A stretch of 64,000 nucleotides of DNA from Apostichopus japonicus (GCF_037975245.1 NC_092583.1:13855764-13919763), one strand, 5' to 3'; shown: positions 1 through 12,000, numbered from the stretch's first letter. Numbers and translations are program-made. The notes: generated by a model from the sequence alone, not told the origin.

Positions 1-1160
1 GATAGGGAACACCTAAAACAGACTTTTAGAAGCTACGATTTGTCACACTTTAGCAAGTTTTTCCTATTTTCACATCAGGCTTTTTCTATAAAATGTCAGT
101 AAAAGTGCATGAAAGTAAAACTGAAAGCCTGTACTTTCACAGTTCTCTGTGTCCCAGATTTATATGAGCGGAAGAATGTAATATAGCGTGAATAAGTTAA
201 ATGATGACTTTACACACTGAATTAAATTTGATATGCCGTGGAGGCGTGGACCTTTAAATGCCACTTCTGTCAGTCCAGGCTGCAAATCTATTCCACTTAA
301 ATTTTTAGAGAAATGACTCTGTTACAACACTGGAGGTCCATCATTTAAATTGGCCGGACCTAATATAGTCCTTCCGCAGATACAATGCAAAACTTGATGG
401 AGAAACATGAGAACTTATTGCTCTCTCAAATTACATGTTTATGTGTTTACAAATTTGTCTAGGACAAATAGTAATGAATATCATCCAAGGTTAGAAAAAA
501 GAGCAAGTTATTACAATTTGAGTTAAACAAAGGATTATTATTACCTCATCAACAGTTTAGCCTTAAAGGATCATTCCAGAGGTGGTGAATATCTTGAATA
601 TTGAAATAGCTTCTGGAATATTATTAGCACTCGTGTCAAGATTAAAATTTAGCCTAAAGTCATCCTTTCCAGTAGTAATTTAAATGAGTTGAAAAGTAAA
701 GTATAAAACTTGTACAAGTGTTTCTTAGATGGTGATATTATATCTTGTTAATTGCTATTTTCAGAGGTCTACTTAATTCACATCTATATTGTTTCCAAAT
801 ATGATAGAAAATACAGAAATAGTCACATATTTAGTTGATAAAATTATATATTATTTTCTGTTGTTTTTCTGTTACCTTAACAACAAGTCCTATTGTTGAG
901 GATGTGATTGTCTCGCTGATTTTTTTTCTCGCCATCTGAAAGTAATATCATTTAGCAGCTCATATGCCTGTTGAAAGTTGCGTACAATACACAAAGCTGC
1001 TTTTGCATTAGTTTGTAACTTTGATATAGTCTTACCAAACTATGTGATATTCACATGTCATTGGGTAACCAACCCGTCAAGCTGACTACAGATATATTTG
1101 TTCAGATATGATGTAGCTGTTACTTATTAGTAACTTTTTAACCATATTAGTCCAGACAGA
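1..1160. other. AT-rich non-coding DNA
   Basis: No exon-like open frame, RNA gene or transposon end was found here. A TGAG|GTAATA donor-like site on the minus strand near 545 is preceded by stops in all three frames. Probably intron or intergenic sequence. Confidence 0.5.
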
Positions 1161-1164
1161 AAGT

Positions 1165-1450
1165 TTTATGTCCCACAATACTTTATGTTAATGTATTATT
1201 TACTTTGTTCCCGCTTACCTGTCTCCCCACAACATTAGCACCGCATTCTACCGTGTCTAGTATGCCCTGGTAATCTTTTAACACTGTGCACCCTCAGTGA
1301 CCGGTCCTATCCGGTCAATGCCCTCCCTTCTCATTCTACCATCCAAAGTGTTTACTCATGCGTTTTCGTAGTGGATTTGTAGGAGTCACATATACAGTAG
1401 CAGTTGTAGTGGATTTATGTCCCACAATACTTTATGTAAATGTATTATTT
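1165..1450. repeat. 37-bp direct repeat flanking a dispersed element
   Basis: A 37-bp segment at 1165-1201, beginning TTTATGTCCCACAATACTTT, recurs at 1414-1450 with a single mismatch. The two copies bracket the dispersed repeat at 1196-1372. The arrangement looks like an insertion between duplicated flanks, but 37 bp is too long for a normal target-site duplication. An ordinary segmental duplication or a flank belonging to a larger repeat is equally possible. Confidence 0.7.
1196..1372 (+). repeat. Dispersed repeat, copy A (matches 40634-40800)
   Basis: About 105 bp starting TTATTTACTTTGTTCCC is close to 90% identical by eye to 40634-40740. Both copies contain ATTCTACCGTGTCTAG and ATGCCCTGGTAATCTTTTAA. 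After that the copies diverge but still share a CTACC...AAAGTGTTT segment. No protein frame or terminal inverted repeats are visible, so the class is unknown. Confidence 0.75.
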
Positions 1451-2850
1451 GTTGCTTTTCAAGTTTTGATATTATGGTTTGAGAAGCTTATAAATATCCT
1501 TCTCAGAAATCTTATTATTTTGTTCCTATAAATTGATAGTGTTTAAAAGGTCATATTTAGTTTAGTAGTTTCTAGGCTGAAATGGTAACTGTACGATGGA
1601 ACGATTTCATTCAAAGTACACAGGCAGGAATCAGACTTGAATGATGAAGCAAAATACCATAATGGATAATTATGTGTTATTATAGTTATACGTAGTAGTT
1701 ATCATTGTTAATATTCAGTTATCATTTCACATATTTATAAATAGATCAATTCTTCTTTCCATGAGAATTTCAGATCCCAGACAAAAGAAGTTTGTCTGTG
1801 TTTGTAGGTACAGTATATATCCATCAGATATCATCAGTAATTTGTTTGAGGCCGTCGGCCGCCAGTAGCTGATCAACCAGTTATTGCAAAGTTCCTATGA
1901 CCCTGTTACGGTGTTATTTATCGAGGACAATTGAGCTAAGACTCCAAGTTGGAAGTACTTGGCAGGAAGCTGGTACTGCCATATTTACCATTTTTTTTTT
2001 TTTAGAACTAGGTCATTTCAAAAAAGTTGACCAGACCTTCGCTTGAATTACTCTACTGACCTTATATAGGTTTCAGTTGATGTTCATTAGGATGCTGTCA
2101 GGGCCTTAAAATAAATAAAAAATAAAATAAATAAAAAATATGATGGTTGTTATTGGTGATGTGTTTCCTTTGTTCTTAATGGTGGGGACCTGTATTGACT
2201 ATAGTGTCATGCTACTGCTATTTATAAGTCTCACATATTGGGTATCAAGGTTTACAGATGAAATGTGACAATGGAAATTAAGGAAATAACTGCCGAAAGG
2301 GAGAGTTACTATAATGTAGTAGTGGGCAAATGAAGCCTGCACTGGTGTGACCCTCAAAAAAGTCCAAATGAATATTAGAGACTGCCAGTATATTGCTGAG
2401 TAATGAAGCAAAAAAGGATGAATGTAAAATGGTCATGTTTGAAGATAAGTGAAAGTTATTTGACTTCCTAGCAATTATGTAGGCAATAGTACTATTTAAC
2501 AACCCTTGAAAAAGAGAGATAGACATATGGTTTGGAAAAACGATGTCTGAACCAGACATTTCCACTTGAAATGCATGATTATAATATTGCTGGTTGTATT
2601 GAAGAATCTATTCATTTCAATGTAATTAGCAAACACTAAATTCCCTGGCAGTTTTACCATATTCCAAACCGCCAGCAAAAGAAGATGATTTGTGCGTTAT
2701 TTGTACACATACTTTTCGTTGTTCTCTTATTTGAGAAGGGTCGTATTGTTAATTACGAACCTGTTTGGTTAGGACTGTTAGTCAGCAACTTTTTCAAAGC
2801 AAACTTTGACATTCAAACAATTACAGATTACTAGCAAACATGGAATTTAA
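1451..2850. other. Non-coding stretch with an (AAAT)-rich run
   Basis: Nothing gene-like was found. An A-rich simple repeat built from AAAT/AAAAT units lies at about 2108-2141. A GC-richer patch at 1849-1880 (GGCCGTCGGCCGCC) stands out but has no recognisable identity. Confidence 0.5.
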
Positions 2851-2858
2851 TTTGTCAG

Positions 2859-2955
2859 GAAATATTGTTAAATATTATTTGTGAGGTGTATCAGAAGATG
2901 TGGAGTGTGGAGGTCTCTGGAATCCAAATAATGCATCATTTATTATTTAAAACAA
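2859..2955 (+). CDS. Candidate internal exon, unknown protein
   Basis: Seen: an acceptor-like AATTTAATTTGTCAG ends at 2858, and a donor ACAA|GTAAGT starts at 2956. The 97 bases between are open in one frame from the first base, giving 32 residues including the run ICEVYQKMWSVEVSGIQIM. The composition (mixed charged and hydrophobic, with one Cys and two Trp/Tyr) looks like protein rather than translated simple repeat. The polypyrimidine tract is short. The minisatellite that follows (2979-3095) would lie in the intron. No family is recognised. A chance exon is a real alternative in AT-rich DNA. Confidence 0.3.
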
Positions 2956-2978
2956 GTAAGTCTTTGCATCTTTTCTTT

Positions 2979-3095
2979 GATAGTCAGTTTTCCTTAAATG
3001 ATAGTCGTTTCCCCCTCTATTATAGTCATTTCCCCCCTCTGATAGTCACTTTTCCACTCTGATAGTAGTTTTTTTTCACTCTAATAAGTCATTCC
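2979..3095 (+). repeat. ~21-bp minisatellite
   Basis: Five to six degenerate tandem units of 20-22 bp have the pattern GATAGTCRNTTTYCCNCTCT. Unit starts are near 2979, 3000, 3021, 3041, 3061 and 3083. Units differ mainly in the length of their C and T runs. Confidence 0.75.
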
Positions 3096-3742
3096 ATCTA
3101 TAGGTAAGTTTAGGGTGTCCCAGGCATGTTACTTTCCAACCAATAAACAATAAAAAAAAAAAAAAATAACAAAGATTGAGAGGTGTTGTTTTTATCCTGA
3201 ATTTTTCATGAACGATTTTTTTTTGTCTAAAAACTGCTGTTGATATTTTTGTGTTCTGAAATGGTATTTATTATTTTATTCTTAACTTGCACTGTCCAAA
3301 AGAGTATATATATCAACAGCAAAGTCTAAACAATTACTGTGAGAAATTACAGGCTTTCCTCTGGGGAGTTTGTGGTACATTTTGGAGGTAAACTTTGAGG
3401 GTTTACTTTACCTCTCTGTGTCCAGATATTAGCTATAGTACAGTACTCTGAAACAACAGAACTGTAAGTACAGACGTTTCCAACAACAATGCCAATGATA
3501 AACCCTCTTTAAAAATATAAGAAAATATCAGACAAGTCTGCATGTTTACAATATCCTCTGCAACCTGTAACTTTGTTCCCATTGTTTTATTTAAGTCAGT
3601 TCTTGGAATGTGTACCAGCATAGAAATCTTGCTATGCATGTAATATCTTAAAGGAAACCAAAAACCCACCACCTTCATAATTGGGGAATATGAAAAAGGG
3701 GTAATGAACAACTGCGCTAAGAAATATCATATAGACTCATCG

Positions 3743-3990
3743 CTAAGGAGTGTTAGCTCAGTGGTTAATGCCCGGTGCCTTTCAATCATAAGGTCCAGAG
3801 TTCGAGTCACTCCAAGATTAATGTATCTCGTCCAGTTACAGATTTGTTGACAATTGACAATACATAATCATGGACGTTAAATATAAACCTAAGAGACTGA
3901 CTTCGGTCACTTTGCGGCTTTGATAAGCCAATGATGGCTTCTTTGCAAGTTCCTGCTTGCAGGAGGATCTAAATACATACATAAATACAT
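3743..3990 (+). mobile_element. tRNA-derived SINE, copy 1
   Basis: The head carries a pol III A box (TTAGCTCAGTGG, 3753-3764) and a B box (AGTTCGAGTCAC, 3799-3810). The body is about 85% identical by eye to the reverse complement of 38516-38760. The 3' part contains two small hairpins, AAGCCA/TGGCTT and CCTGC/GCAGG, and ends in AGGAGGATCT followed by an ATACATA-type tail (3970-3990). It is non-autonomous; an unseen LINE would supply retrotransposition. The family is not named here because no library could be consulted. Confidence 0.85.
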
Positions 3991-4097
3991 CGATTCTATA
4001 GGGAGGTTGAGATAATGTAGTTAATATGCGAGTTGGGTCATATAAAGATATGGCAGTTGCCAGAGCAACAGTTGCCATGGTAATGGTGAATTTTCCT

Positions 4098-4325
4098 GAG
4101 TAGTTACTCCTGGAGATCACCCTTGGTGGGGTACCGCAGGGTGACCAGAAGTCTGTGACTGAGGGGGTCAAGACATGTGTCTGTGCAGTTTTGTGTCAAA
4201 AACATCTCCCAAACGCCTCGGCTGATTTTCTTCAACTTGGTGGGAAGGTACCACAGGGTTTACCCTTGTGTCTCGCAGACTCCCCCCCCCCCCAAGAACC
4301 AAAGGTCAGAGGTCAAAGGTAAAAT
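4098..4325 (+). repeat. Repeat with duplicated GGTACC-CAGGG motif and AGGTCA triplet
   Basis: The pattern TTGGTGGGGTACCGCAGGGT at 4122-4141 recurs in diverged form, with TTGGTGGGAAGGTACC and CAGGGT, at about 4239-4260, so the segment contains an internal duplication of about 120 bp. It ends with a C12 run and three spaced half-sites: AGGTCA (4303-4308), AGGTCA (4310-4315) and AGGTAA (4317-4322), each one base apart. Confidence 0.55.
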
Positions 4326-5284
4326 TTAGTGAAATCATGGAGATATGTTTTGCAAATGCTGAATTTAAATATTGAACCTCTAACATGACCTTATGATGGC
4401 ATTGGTTTTAGTGTCAGCACTGTTCACATTCTTCTTGAAATTATATGAAAAACGAGAAAGAAAAGACAAATAAATGGTAACTTCAGATCCCAGTGGCTCC
4501 GTGAAATCATAGATTTTCAAAATGACAGCTGTGAGACCACAACTGGTATTAAACGATGAAATCTCCTAAACAAAACAAGCTATATGGGAGTAGCTGTTGT
4601 TCTTCACAAAGGTCTCTGTCATATTCAGTAAGCCTTAGATGGGTTTTGTCTCCCCTTTCACTGAATGTCATAGTACTTCCATATCTAGGTCTAGTTCAGA
4701 ATTGGAAAGTAAAAGGAAATTGACTAATGAGCAATTTCTGCATGGACATGGAAGTCAATGTTGCACGATGTTCTTTTGTTGTAAACTACAAGAAAGATTC
4801 ATCAACTCCAGTGTTGATGTCTTTTGAAAATATATTGCACGAAGATCGTTTAATTTATGAGTTTGAAACTAATGCCGTGGCCAATGTGACTAATGATAAC
4901 TGTGTACCTCCTTTTTGATGAGAACAAACCTATCCGTACACATTTTAAATTCCATTTTAGTGTCATTTAGGAATTGTCATATGAGTACTGTAATAATGTT
5001 ACATCAAATGTTTGTAGATTTGTAGTTGTCTGAGACTGTGAGTGTAAAGATTTATCCCTAGTATTCAACCCACTCAAGACTTCAGTAGTTCAAACATAGG
5101 TTGGTTTAATGTGAAGGGAAGAGAGAGTGGGGAAAAAAGAAAGAAAGTATTAAGCTTAAAGAAAACAAAGCACAAAGTCGCTATTGACCTTTTCACACCT
5201 TGATAAGAAAGTCATGGAGGGACCTTTCTGAAAATCCTTAGACACTCACTGTTCAAAAAGAGGTAAAAACAGCAACATGTTTAG

Positions 5285-5362
5285 CAAACTTCACTGGTGG
5301 CCTACATCACTCATGCTGTCACTGCAGCATATTTCATAGGAAGTGCTATTTGCACCCTCTTG
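5285..5362 (+). CDS. Candidate 78-nt symmetric exon, membrane-segment-like
   Basis: Seen: an AG at 5283-5284 preceded by CAACATGTTT, then 26 open codons ending exactly at a strong donor, CTTG|GTAAGT (5363-). The peptide is hydrophobic, with the core LVAYITHAVTAAYFIGSAIC, and would fit a transmembrane helix. The exon is a multiple of three and in phase 0 at both ends. The frame stays open about 33 codons beyond the donor. The acceptor tract is weak. The antisense strand is also open here with a plausible composition, so strand is uncertain. No family is recognised. Confidence 0.3.
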
Positions 5363-5694
5363 GTAAGTTTTGTTTCCATTCGCACCTTCATTCCTGTGAG
5401 TTATGTCTTGAGATGTCATGGATGTGAACATATCTGGGTACTTTCCTATAGGATCACATTGTATAATTGAATTTATTTTGCCTCCCACGGTGTTCTATTT
5501 CTTCCAGGCTCCCTCAGAAGGGTCATGGCAGACCTCCACACTGCAGAAAAAAAGTAAAGGAAGAACCGCTCTTCCGATGAACCCTGCTAGCTAGCTTCAG
5601 ATCACAGTTATATAGGTTTATGTTAATTCCATCACAAACACACATATATACGCACAGACAAAAAAAACAAGGTCATGTCAGATTTTAACGGCAT

Positions 5695-6420
5695 ATTCTG
5701 GTTTTGGTTACGGTGCCTAAGGGCTCAGTAACCTTTGCGATCGTGCTGGCGTGTGTATGTGTGTGTATGTGTGCGTTTGTTTTCTTATCTGACCGAGGAC
5801 TTGAACAAAAGAATTCCAGGTCCTCAGTTGTGATTTCTAAAGAATCACCACGTCCTCGGAAGAATTCTATTGTATGGGGTATTGTTAAGGTTAGGGTACG
5901 TGGATTTGAACAATGGAAAATACAATGGGGTCCTCGGTCTGAATGTATTACAAACATGGGTGTGCATGTTTGTGTGTGGATGTGATGGCTAGCTTGAGTC
6001 AATGTCATACTTGGTCTGAAGATGTCCCATCATGTGTAGATGTGCCCTATTGCTTCTGGTTTCTATCTCATGAATATTAATGAGTGGGCAGGTCTTTCAC
6101 ATAAAGGTTTTGATATCTCTTGAACCGTATGTCTGATTTAGTTCATACTTTGTATGGTGATGTAACTACATAGTAAGTACATATTCTTTGCAACAAACCT
6201 GTTTACTTTGTTATTATTCATCAGTGAATGGGACTTAATGGGAAATTGCCAAAAACCACTTGTAAGCACAATATCTCAACAAACACAAGTGGAATCAATG
6301 TAATACTTGGTAGATAGCTAGATGCCTTGTGATGAGAAGATGTGCCTTATTGGGTTTAGTTCCATCTCATGAATATTAATGAGTGGGCAGAGCTTACCAT
6401 TAGTGTTATGCCAATATCAC
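5695..6420 (+). repeat. Composite satellite-type element with ~300-bp duplication
   Basis: The head (GTTACGGTGCCTAAGGGCTC..., then GTGTGTATGTG) resembles the head at 23336-23400. The body contains a segment ending ATCTCATGAATATTAATGAG at about 6068 that recurs at about 6368, a period of 300 bp. Within each 300-bp unit there are two sub-units of about 150 bp marked by ATATCTC and by TCATACTTGG/TAATACTTGG. The same sub-unit signature is found at 23412-23440 and 45238-45680, so the three loci share ancestry. Confidence 0.7.
5791..5939. mobile_element. 149-bp MITE-like insert nested in the satellite element
   Basis: Perfect 10-bp terminal inverted repeats: GACCGAGGAC (5791-5800) and GTCCTCGGTC (5930-5939). 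The related copy at 23336-23420 lacks the sequence between the GTGTG run and the GCCTAG/GGCTAG motif, so this part behaves like an insertion. An internal hairpin GTGATT/AATCAC lies in the middle. No clear target-site duplication was found, so the superfamily is undetermined. Confidence 0.5.
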
Positions 6421-6500
6421 CAATATCGGAATTGTGCCGATATCCGATATTCAAATCCTGATATCAGCCCAATAACTTTAGTGATACCGATATTTTGAAA
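6404..6500. repeat. Cluster of CCGATAT / ATATCGG inverted motifs
   Basis: Repeated short motifs CCAATATC, GCCGATATCC, CGATATTC, TGATATCAGCCC and ACCGATATTTT alternate in orientation over about 90 bp. This style is common near ends of small DNA transposons. No matching opposite end was found within the next kilobase. Confidence 0.4.
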
Positions 6501-6509
6501 CAGCCAGAA

Positions 6510-8260
6510 TGTCAAATCGTACATTTAATCAAGCATTAATACATACAGTATCAAAATTATAATTGGCAATATTGAAAGTTACTATCCTTTGCACAACTCA
6601 CAAACAGTAACAACTCGTGTAACTATCATTTGCGGAATCCCGTCAGTAAAGTACAGTACTATAATTAAAAATGTGCGTATTCTATATAACACCAGTCCTA
6701 ACCTCCTTTTAAATGAATGATCATATTCCCCACCAAGTTAAAAAATAGAAGATAAACACAAGCCTGCCCTTCTTGTTACTCTGTTTGACCAACTATGTTC
6801 AACACTTAGGCAGCAAGTCTTATACAAACTGTAGTCAAATGGAGCCACAAATTTCTTAGCAAAAACAATAAAAGGATGAAATCGTGCCATGAATCAAACT
6901 GATTTCATGTAGAAATGACATTAGCGTATCCTGGCTAAGAACTTTTACGCCCTTGTGTTTACCAGAACCAAAGGAAAACATTTTCATCAATTTAAAAAAA
7001 TTATATCCTACCATTAGCCAGCTATACTAACAACTAAGCCAAGCCAAAATTAATAAGTGCTTCATGTTTGAAATATTTCGTATACCAACCGGCAACAAAT
7101 TGCGATGTTTACGCAAAGTTGATTCTAAAAATACAATCTTTTCATCATTCATTGATGTTCTAACAAACTGCTTCCATGACACTCTTTGCAGCTTTTTAAA
7201 AGATAAATGCAATTTTTGGAATGATTTAGTAGGTCGTTTCCACGTGTTATAACTCATTCTCAGCAGAGCCTCAGAAGCACTGTGCAAGTTATTGTGATAG
7301 GCTACTACTGTAGTTATGTAAATAGTTTTATCAAATTTTTTTTCAACGTCACATAATGTTACTTCTTAGATTTTGTTTGGCCGTGAGAAAGGGGTTGAGA
7401 TAGGTCCTCCTTGTAGACCCCTTCCCCAGGCCACAATATCTGCAACTGGAGGGTTGCCAATATGATTAGAGTTTAAATTAGTGTCACCAAGCAGTTTGAA
7501 TACCAAGGCTTTATGGTGCCATGAAAATGTCAAAAGAAAAGCCATATGTTTCAACTTATTTCAATTTATCTATCCATATATCACAAGCAACATCATTGTG
7601 ACCTAAATTTAATTTTGCAATGCCCCCTCTCCCAAAAATATGATCCAAACAAACAACCCCCTCCCCCCTTAAAACAGAGGGGAAAAAAGAAGAAGAAAGT
7701 TCCACTTTCACTGTCACTGTTTAATACGGTCAATAAAATTGACGTAATATATACCGTGTACATACAAATTTAAGTACTGCACGTGGACAGTATCTCGAAA
7801 ACAGTGGCTCGCACAATTGCAAAAGTCGTCGGTACTAGATCCGTGGTGGATATTCAAAAATAATGTCAGTGCAGTATGAAATCTCTCTTGTCGCCATTTA
7901 ATGTTAGTCTGAAATTTCATCCCAGTTGTGAGGCCGCAAAAGCTCCTGTCATTGTTGAAGGGAGAAAAAAAAGGGTTCGAGAGGAAAAGCTGGAATCACA
8001 AAGATGGCTACCGTTTTTAAAATTCCCCAACTTCCTTTACATCCCCTGACAAGTTTGTTGTTAGTTTCTGTTATTACCCCCTTAGGGCTCGTTTATTTTC
8101 ATAAAATAATCTGAGCACGTTCTTGCAAAGTGTTACTTGATCGCAAAACACAGAAGACTAGAACATTATCTCAAAGCGGGGGTACCAAACATCATCATCA
8201 ACATTATATCACCTACGGTTATCTCATGTATGCATACTTTCAAAAGATTTGTATGTATAA
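6510..8260. other. Non-coding stretch
   Basis: Open frames of 60-86 codons near 7027-7287 exist on both strands but lack start codons or splice sites that agree. A purine run lies at 7679-7700 and C-rich patches at 7625-7672. Nothing else supportable was seen. Confidence 0.45.
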
Positions 8261-8271
8261 TACCACTTAGT

Positions 8272-8345
8272 CGTTGGCTGAGTGTTAGCATCGCTCTAGG
8301 ATTGACTGGGAGTTGAATACTCCCAAAGTAGGAAACATGAACGTT
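8272..8345 (+). mobile_element. tRNA-like SINE relic
   Basis: An A-box-like TGGCTGAGTGTTAGCAT (8276-8292) is followed 16 bases later by a T-arm-like hairpin, GGGAG-TTGAATA-CTCCC (8308-8324). The T-loop TTGAATA matches a tRNA T-loop pattern. Downstream, ACATGAACGTTGAAAT resembles the ATCATGGACGTTAAAT body segment of the SINE at 3743-3990, suggesting a shortened relative. The remainder of the SINE body is missing. No acceptor stem pairing was found, so this is not called a tRNA gene. Confidence 0.5.
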
Positions 8346-8474
8346 GAAATCTGAGGGGCAGCCGAGGGGTTATCGAGGACAAAATTGTTAACGTCTCTCT
8401 ACTTCTTCATCTTCTGCATCCGAAGAGGCCCCCATTCAAAAAGAGAAGGATACATTTTCAAGAGAAATAAGAAA

Positions 8475-8603
8475 TAGAATTTAATACTCCAAATTTTGTC
8501 TCTTGTATATACATTGGCTTGTGGATCGGAGAAGGCGAGATGATCGGATGGGGCGAGGATTATGGCAGAAGCATTTGGAAGAGGAGTCACTCTGGGAACA
8601 GGT
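8475..8603 (+). CDS. Weak exon-like segment
   Basis: A plus-strand frame of about 44 codons runs to a donor-like GGGAACAG|GTTTGG at 8604. It includes the acidic/aromatic run WQKHLEEESLWEQ. G+C is clearly higher than in the flanks. No good acceptor is visible, and the minus strand is also open with a similarly plausible peptide. Unrecognised, and chance is likely. Confidence 0.15.
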
Positions 8604-9039
8604 TTGGTGGTTATTTGATATGTATAAATAATTTAAATAAGTTTTACCTCAAGGTCAATTGCAAACCATTTATGGGTTGGCCTTCTATTTGTAGGTCAAC
8701 TTCAATCAACTTTGTTCAACTTCTTTCTAAACAGGCATTTATTTGTAACTTTACCTCAACCTAATTTGTGATTGAAATTTTGAAATGTTAAGACCACTAC
8801 GATTAGGTAATTGTGTTAAGCAATTTAATAGTGTTAAGGAATGCGAAGGCCTCATACTTGAGTGTGAAAAGACTTCGTTGAATAAATTTCTCGCGCTCGA
8901 CAGTGAATGCATGATAGTGGAAAGTGTGATTTTTTTCCCTCGGCTGATTATATGCAAATGTATCAAAGTGAATATTATTAAGTATTCATTTTTGGCCTCA
9001 AAGACTCTTTACTTAAATTGGATTGGTGTCAAGTGAATA

Positions 9040-12000
9040 CTTGATAAGGGTTAGATGTATGTTAAATAGTTTTTACTAGAAATGATTTTCAGTAATGGCT
9101 TGTCACTTTGTTTGTCCATATTTTTTCTGTAACAGCTCAAAGAGGGCAGGTTTTGATTTTTGATTTTGATTTTTTTCCCTTGCAATTTTGTTTTGAAGAA
9201 TGCTTCAGTAAGAGAGAGAAAGACAGTTAAAGTGAAGTAGTTGTGTACAATGTCGTCGAATGCCCTAATGGTATTGATGGCAGGTGATTCTTTCTCATGT
9301 TTTGTACATACTGATGGAGTTATAACTCTATCCTATTGCACAAACTATAGGGGATAACTCAGCCTATGTGTAATTGCAAATAATTGTAACTAGGCATAGC
9401 ATCTATGAATATAACCTACTGGAAACTGCATCATACTTAAAGATCAAGTGTGCCATATTAGTCAAGTAGGGTGCACGATAAACTTCTTACAAAATCTAAA
9501 TCAACCTTTCTGTTTCTTCAACTACCTTTCAGTCATCCCATGTCAAGAAGTTCAACACACTCGTTGACATTTTGAAATATTTTTTTTATCATGAATGTAA
9601 AATAAATAAGTTTTGTAGATAATAACATCAAGTTTGCTGCTGTCTGCCCATAAACAGATATCAAACACAACTGAGTTTGTTGGATGATATAATGCTTAGT
9701 TTTCTTGTAGTTTTTACATGAAATCCAGCCGTAGATCTTCAAATTATGACTGTATGCTTTAGAGTGCAGTAGTTACTTGTTGCATCAAATATGGAAATAA
9801 TTGCAAAGGTGCCAAAGAAGAAAAGCATGCATTTCTTTCAAAAATTCAGAATAACTTGACATTTCAGGAGCCATGATCCACTGTGAATTGATATGTTTAT
9901 TAAAAAAGAATGAAAGAGAAATGAAAAGAAAATAATTTGGACAACAAAGAAGTTATTCCCATTCTAGAATGATTTATTCTTGAATTGATATTTTCTTTGC
10001 TTTTGAATGACAGGTTTTATTTTATATAACTTTTTTAATGATAATGTCCTCGGGGGATTGCGTCTCTGCTGATGCAGCAACTAACTCATTTAATAAAACA
10101 AAAAATATTCGGATCAGTATTTTCTCTAAATCATTCAGTAATTTGGAATATATTTATATATTATAGATATTTATCAAACAACATTTTCTTTTCAACGTAC
10201 AGCCTCAGACTATACAAATAAACGAACCTAAAATAATTGTGCTACTTTTGCTGCAATTTTAATGACACGACAGATATTTCATACCATCATTAATTCTGCT
10301 TTTTTCCAAGCAAGCATAGTTTAGATATTGGCAGCTTTCAATTGTCTCAATTTTAGAGGCAGATGAGCATACTGTACAGTAGATCTAGTCTACTTTACAT
10401 GTTTGCTTTGCCCGTACTTAAGTATAAACGCTACTTTATATCGGCTATAAACCTCCGTTGAGAAGAATTATTCGGTAGGAACATATAGTGGCACGTTGTA
10501 TTTCTGGAGTGAACACCGAGGAAAGTGATATAACCGATCTACCTTAAATTGTTATATGACATGCATCCCTCTACTTTAAGCAATGTACTGGTTGGGAATT
10601 TTTAAAATTTTTTTATACTGAAGTCTCTGTTGCTATAAAAGTCTTTTTAATATTTACCTTTTGGAACCAAATTGACAGAAGTTCCTTCGAAGTTTAGTTG
10701 GGTACCCTCTGTAACCCTCATTGCTTTCCAGGAAATGTAAAACAATGATGTTTCTAACAAGAGGTACTTAGCCTTTGTTCCGCTTCTATTTCTGAAAGCT
10801 AACCAGAAAAGTTGAAGAGGACAGCAACAGTCTACATGTTGTTCACATGTCATAATTTTCTAGTGCATTCACATCAGCATATCATCCTTCAACTGGGCGT
10901 ATTTTGAACATTCGGCAACTAGAACAGTTTAAATGGAGTTCTGGGTGGCTAAAGTTGATTGCTGAACAAAATTGCTGATAATTTTCTGAATCTAACTTGA
11001 AAACCACAACCTCATAGCATTTTGTATTGCAAAGATATGAAGTTTCAAAATTTAGTGATGTTTTTGCAAATTGCATCAGGCAACAGCAGAATGGATGATG
11101 TCATCAGGGCACTTAGATGAAAATGTCTTTGTTTTTCTTTATCATTTGTCAATCAATTATTCACAAACAAAAAGAATATTTCTACAAAAAGGATACATTT
11201 TGATGAAATTTTTTAAGTACAGAGAACTTTGACAGCAGATGCAAGCATTCCAAAATGCATCAGGTTTCAAAGATAAATCAACAAGATTATAATAGCCTAA
11301 GTAAAAACTTCCAAAGCCCATTTGCCCAGATGACATCAACAGAGTAGTTGAAGGTTTAGCCAGTCAAACTTGGTTAGATTCAATCAACCATATCACAAGT
11401 TAGGGGCATGATATTCAACTAGCAGTGTTGAATATTTTTCTCTTCAACATAAGTTTCAGATTGTTTGTCATCAGAATATCCCTTTAAGTACTGTTCATAA
11501 GAAATTAATATTGACTTATTATGTGGGTCATATTTAAAGTAAAAATGTACAACTGTCTCTGATGAGACATGTCCAGAAGGTCATCTTTATTGAAATATTG
11601 CACTTTCCATCAGCAGGATGTAAAAATAGGATGTTAAAGCAAGCAGTAACAATTTTTCCAAAGGTTTCTGTTGTTTTTGAAAATTTAACTCATCACTCGC
11701 TCATAGCATAGTTGGGTCTATTGCTTGATACATCAATTAATTAGTATGTAAAGTTATGCAAAAGGTCCCATTGGCTTAAGAGAGATTACAGAGGGATTTC
11801 ACACAGTTACAAATTTGATTTCAGATCTCTGTGTTCATCCATGGTCTTTCTGACTTTTATTCAGATCAATTGTATGTATGTCTGTGTGTGTGTGTGTACA
11901 CTAACATATTGAACTCTTCTGAGGGTGGCTCTGTGCTGGTATTTGACCTGGGCATAGCGTAAACAGGCCCAGAGATGCCACATTATTAAGGAAGCCTGTG

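Noticed and set aside
3751-3812. tRNA gene
   Set aside because: A and B boxes are present but there is no acceptor stem, and the sequence is shared with another copy that has a common body and tail: a SINE head.
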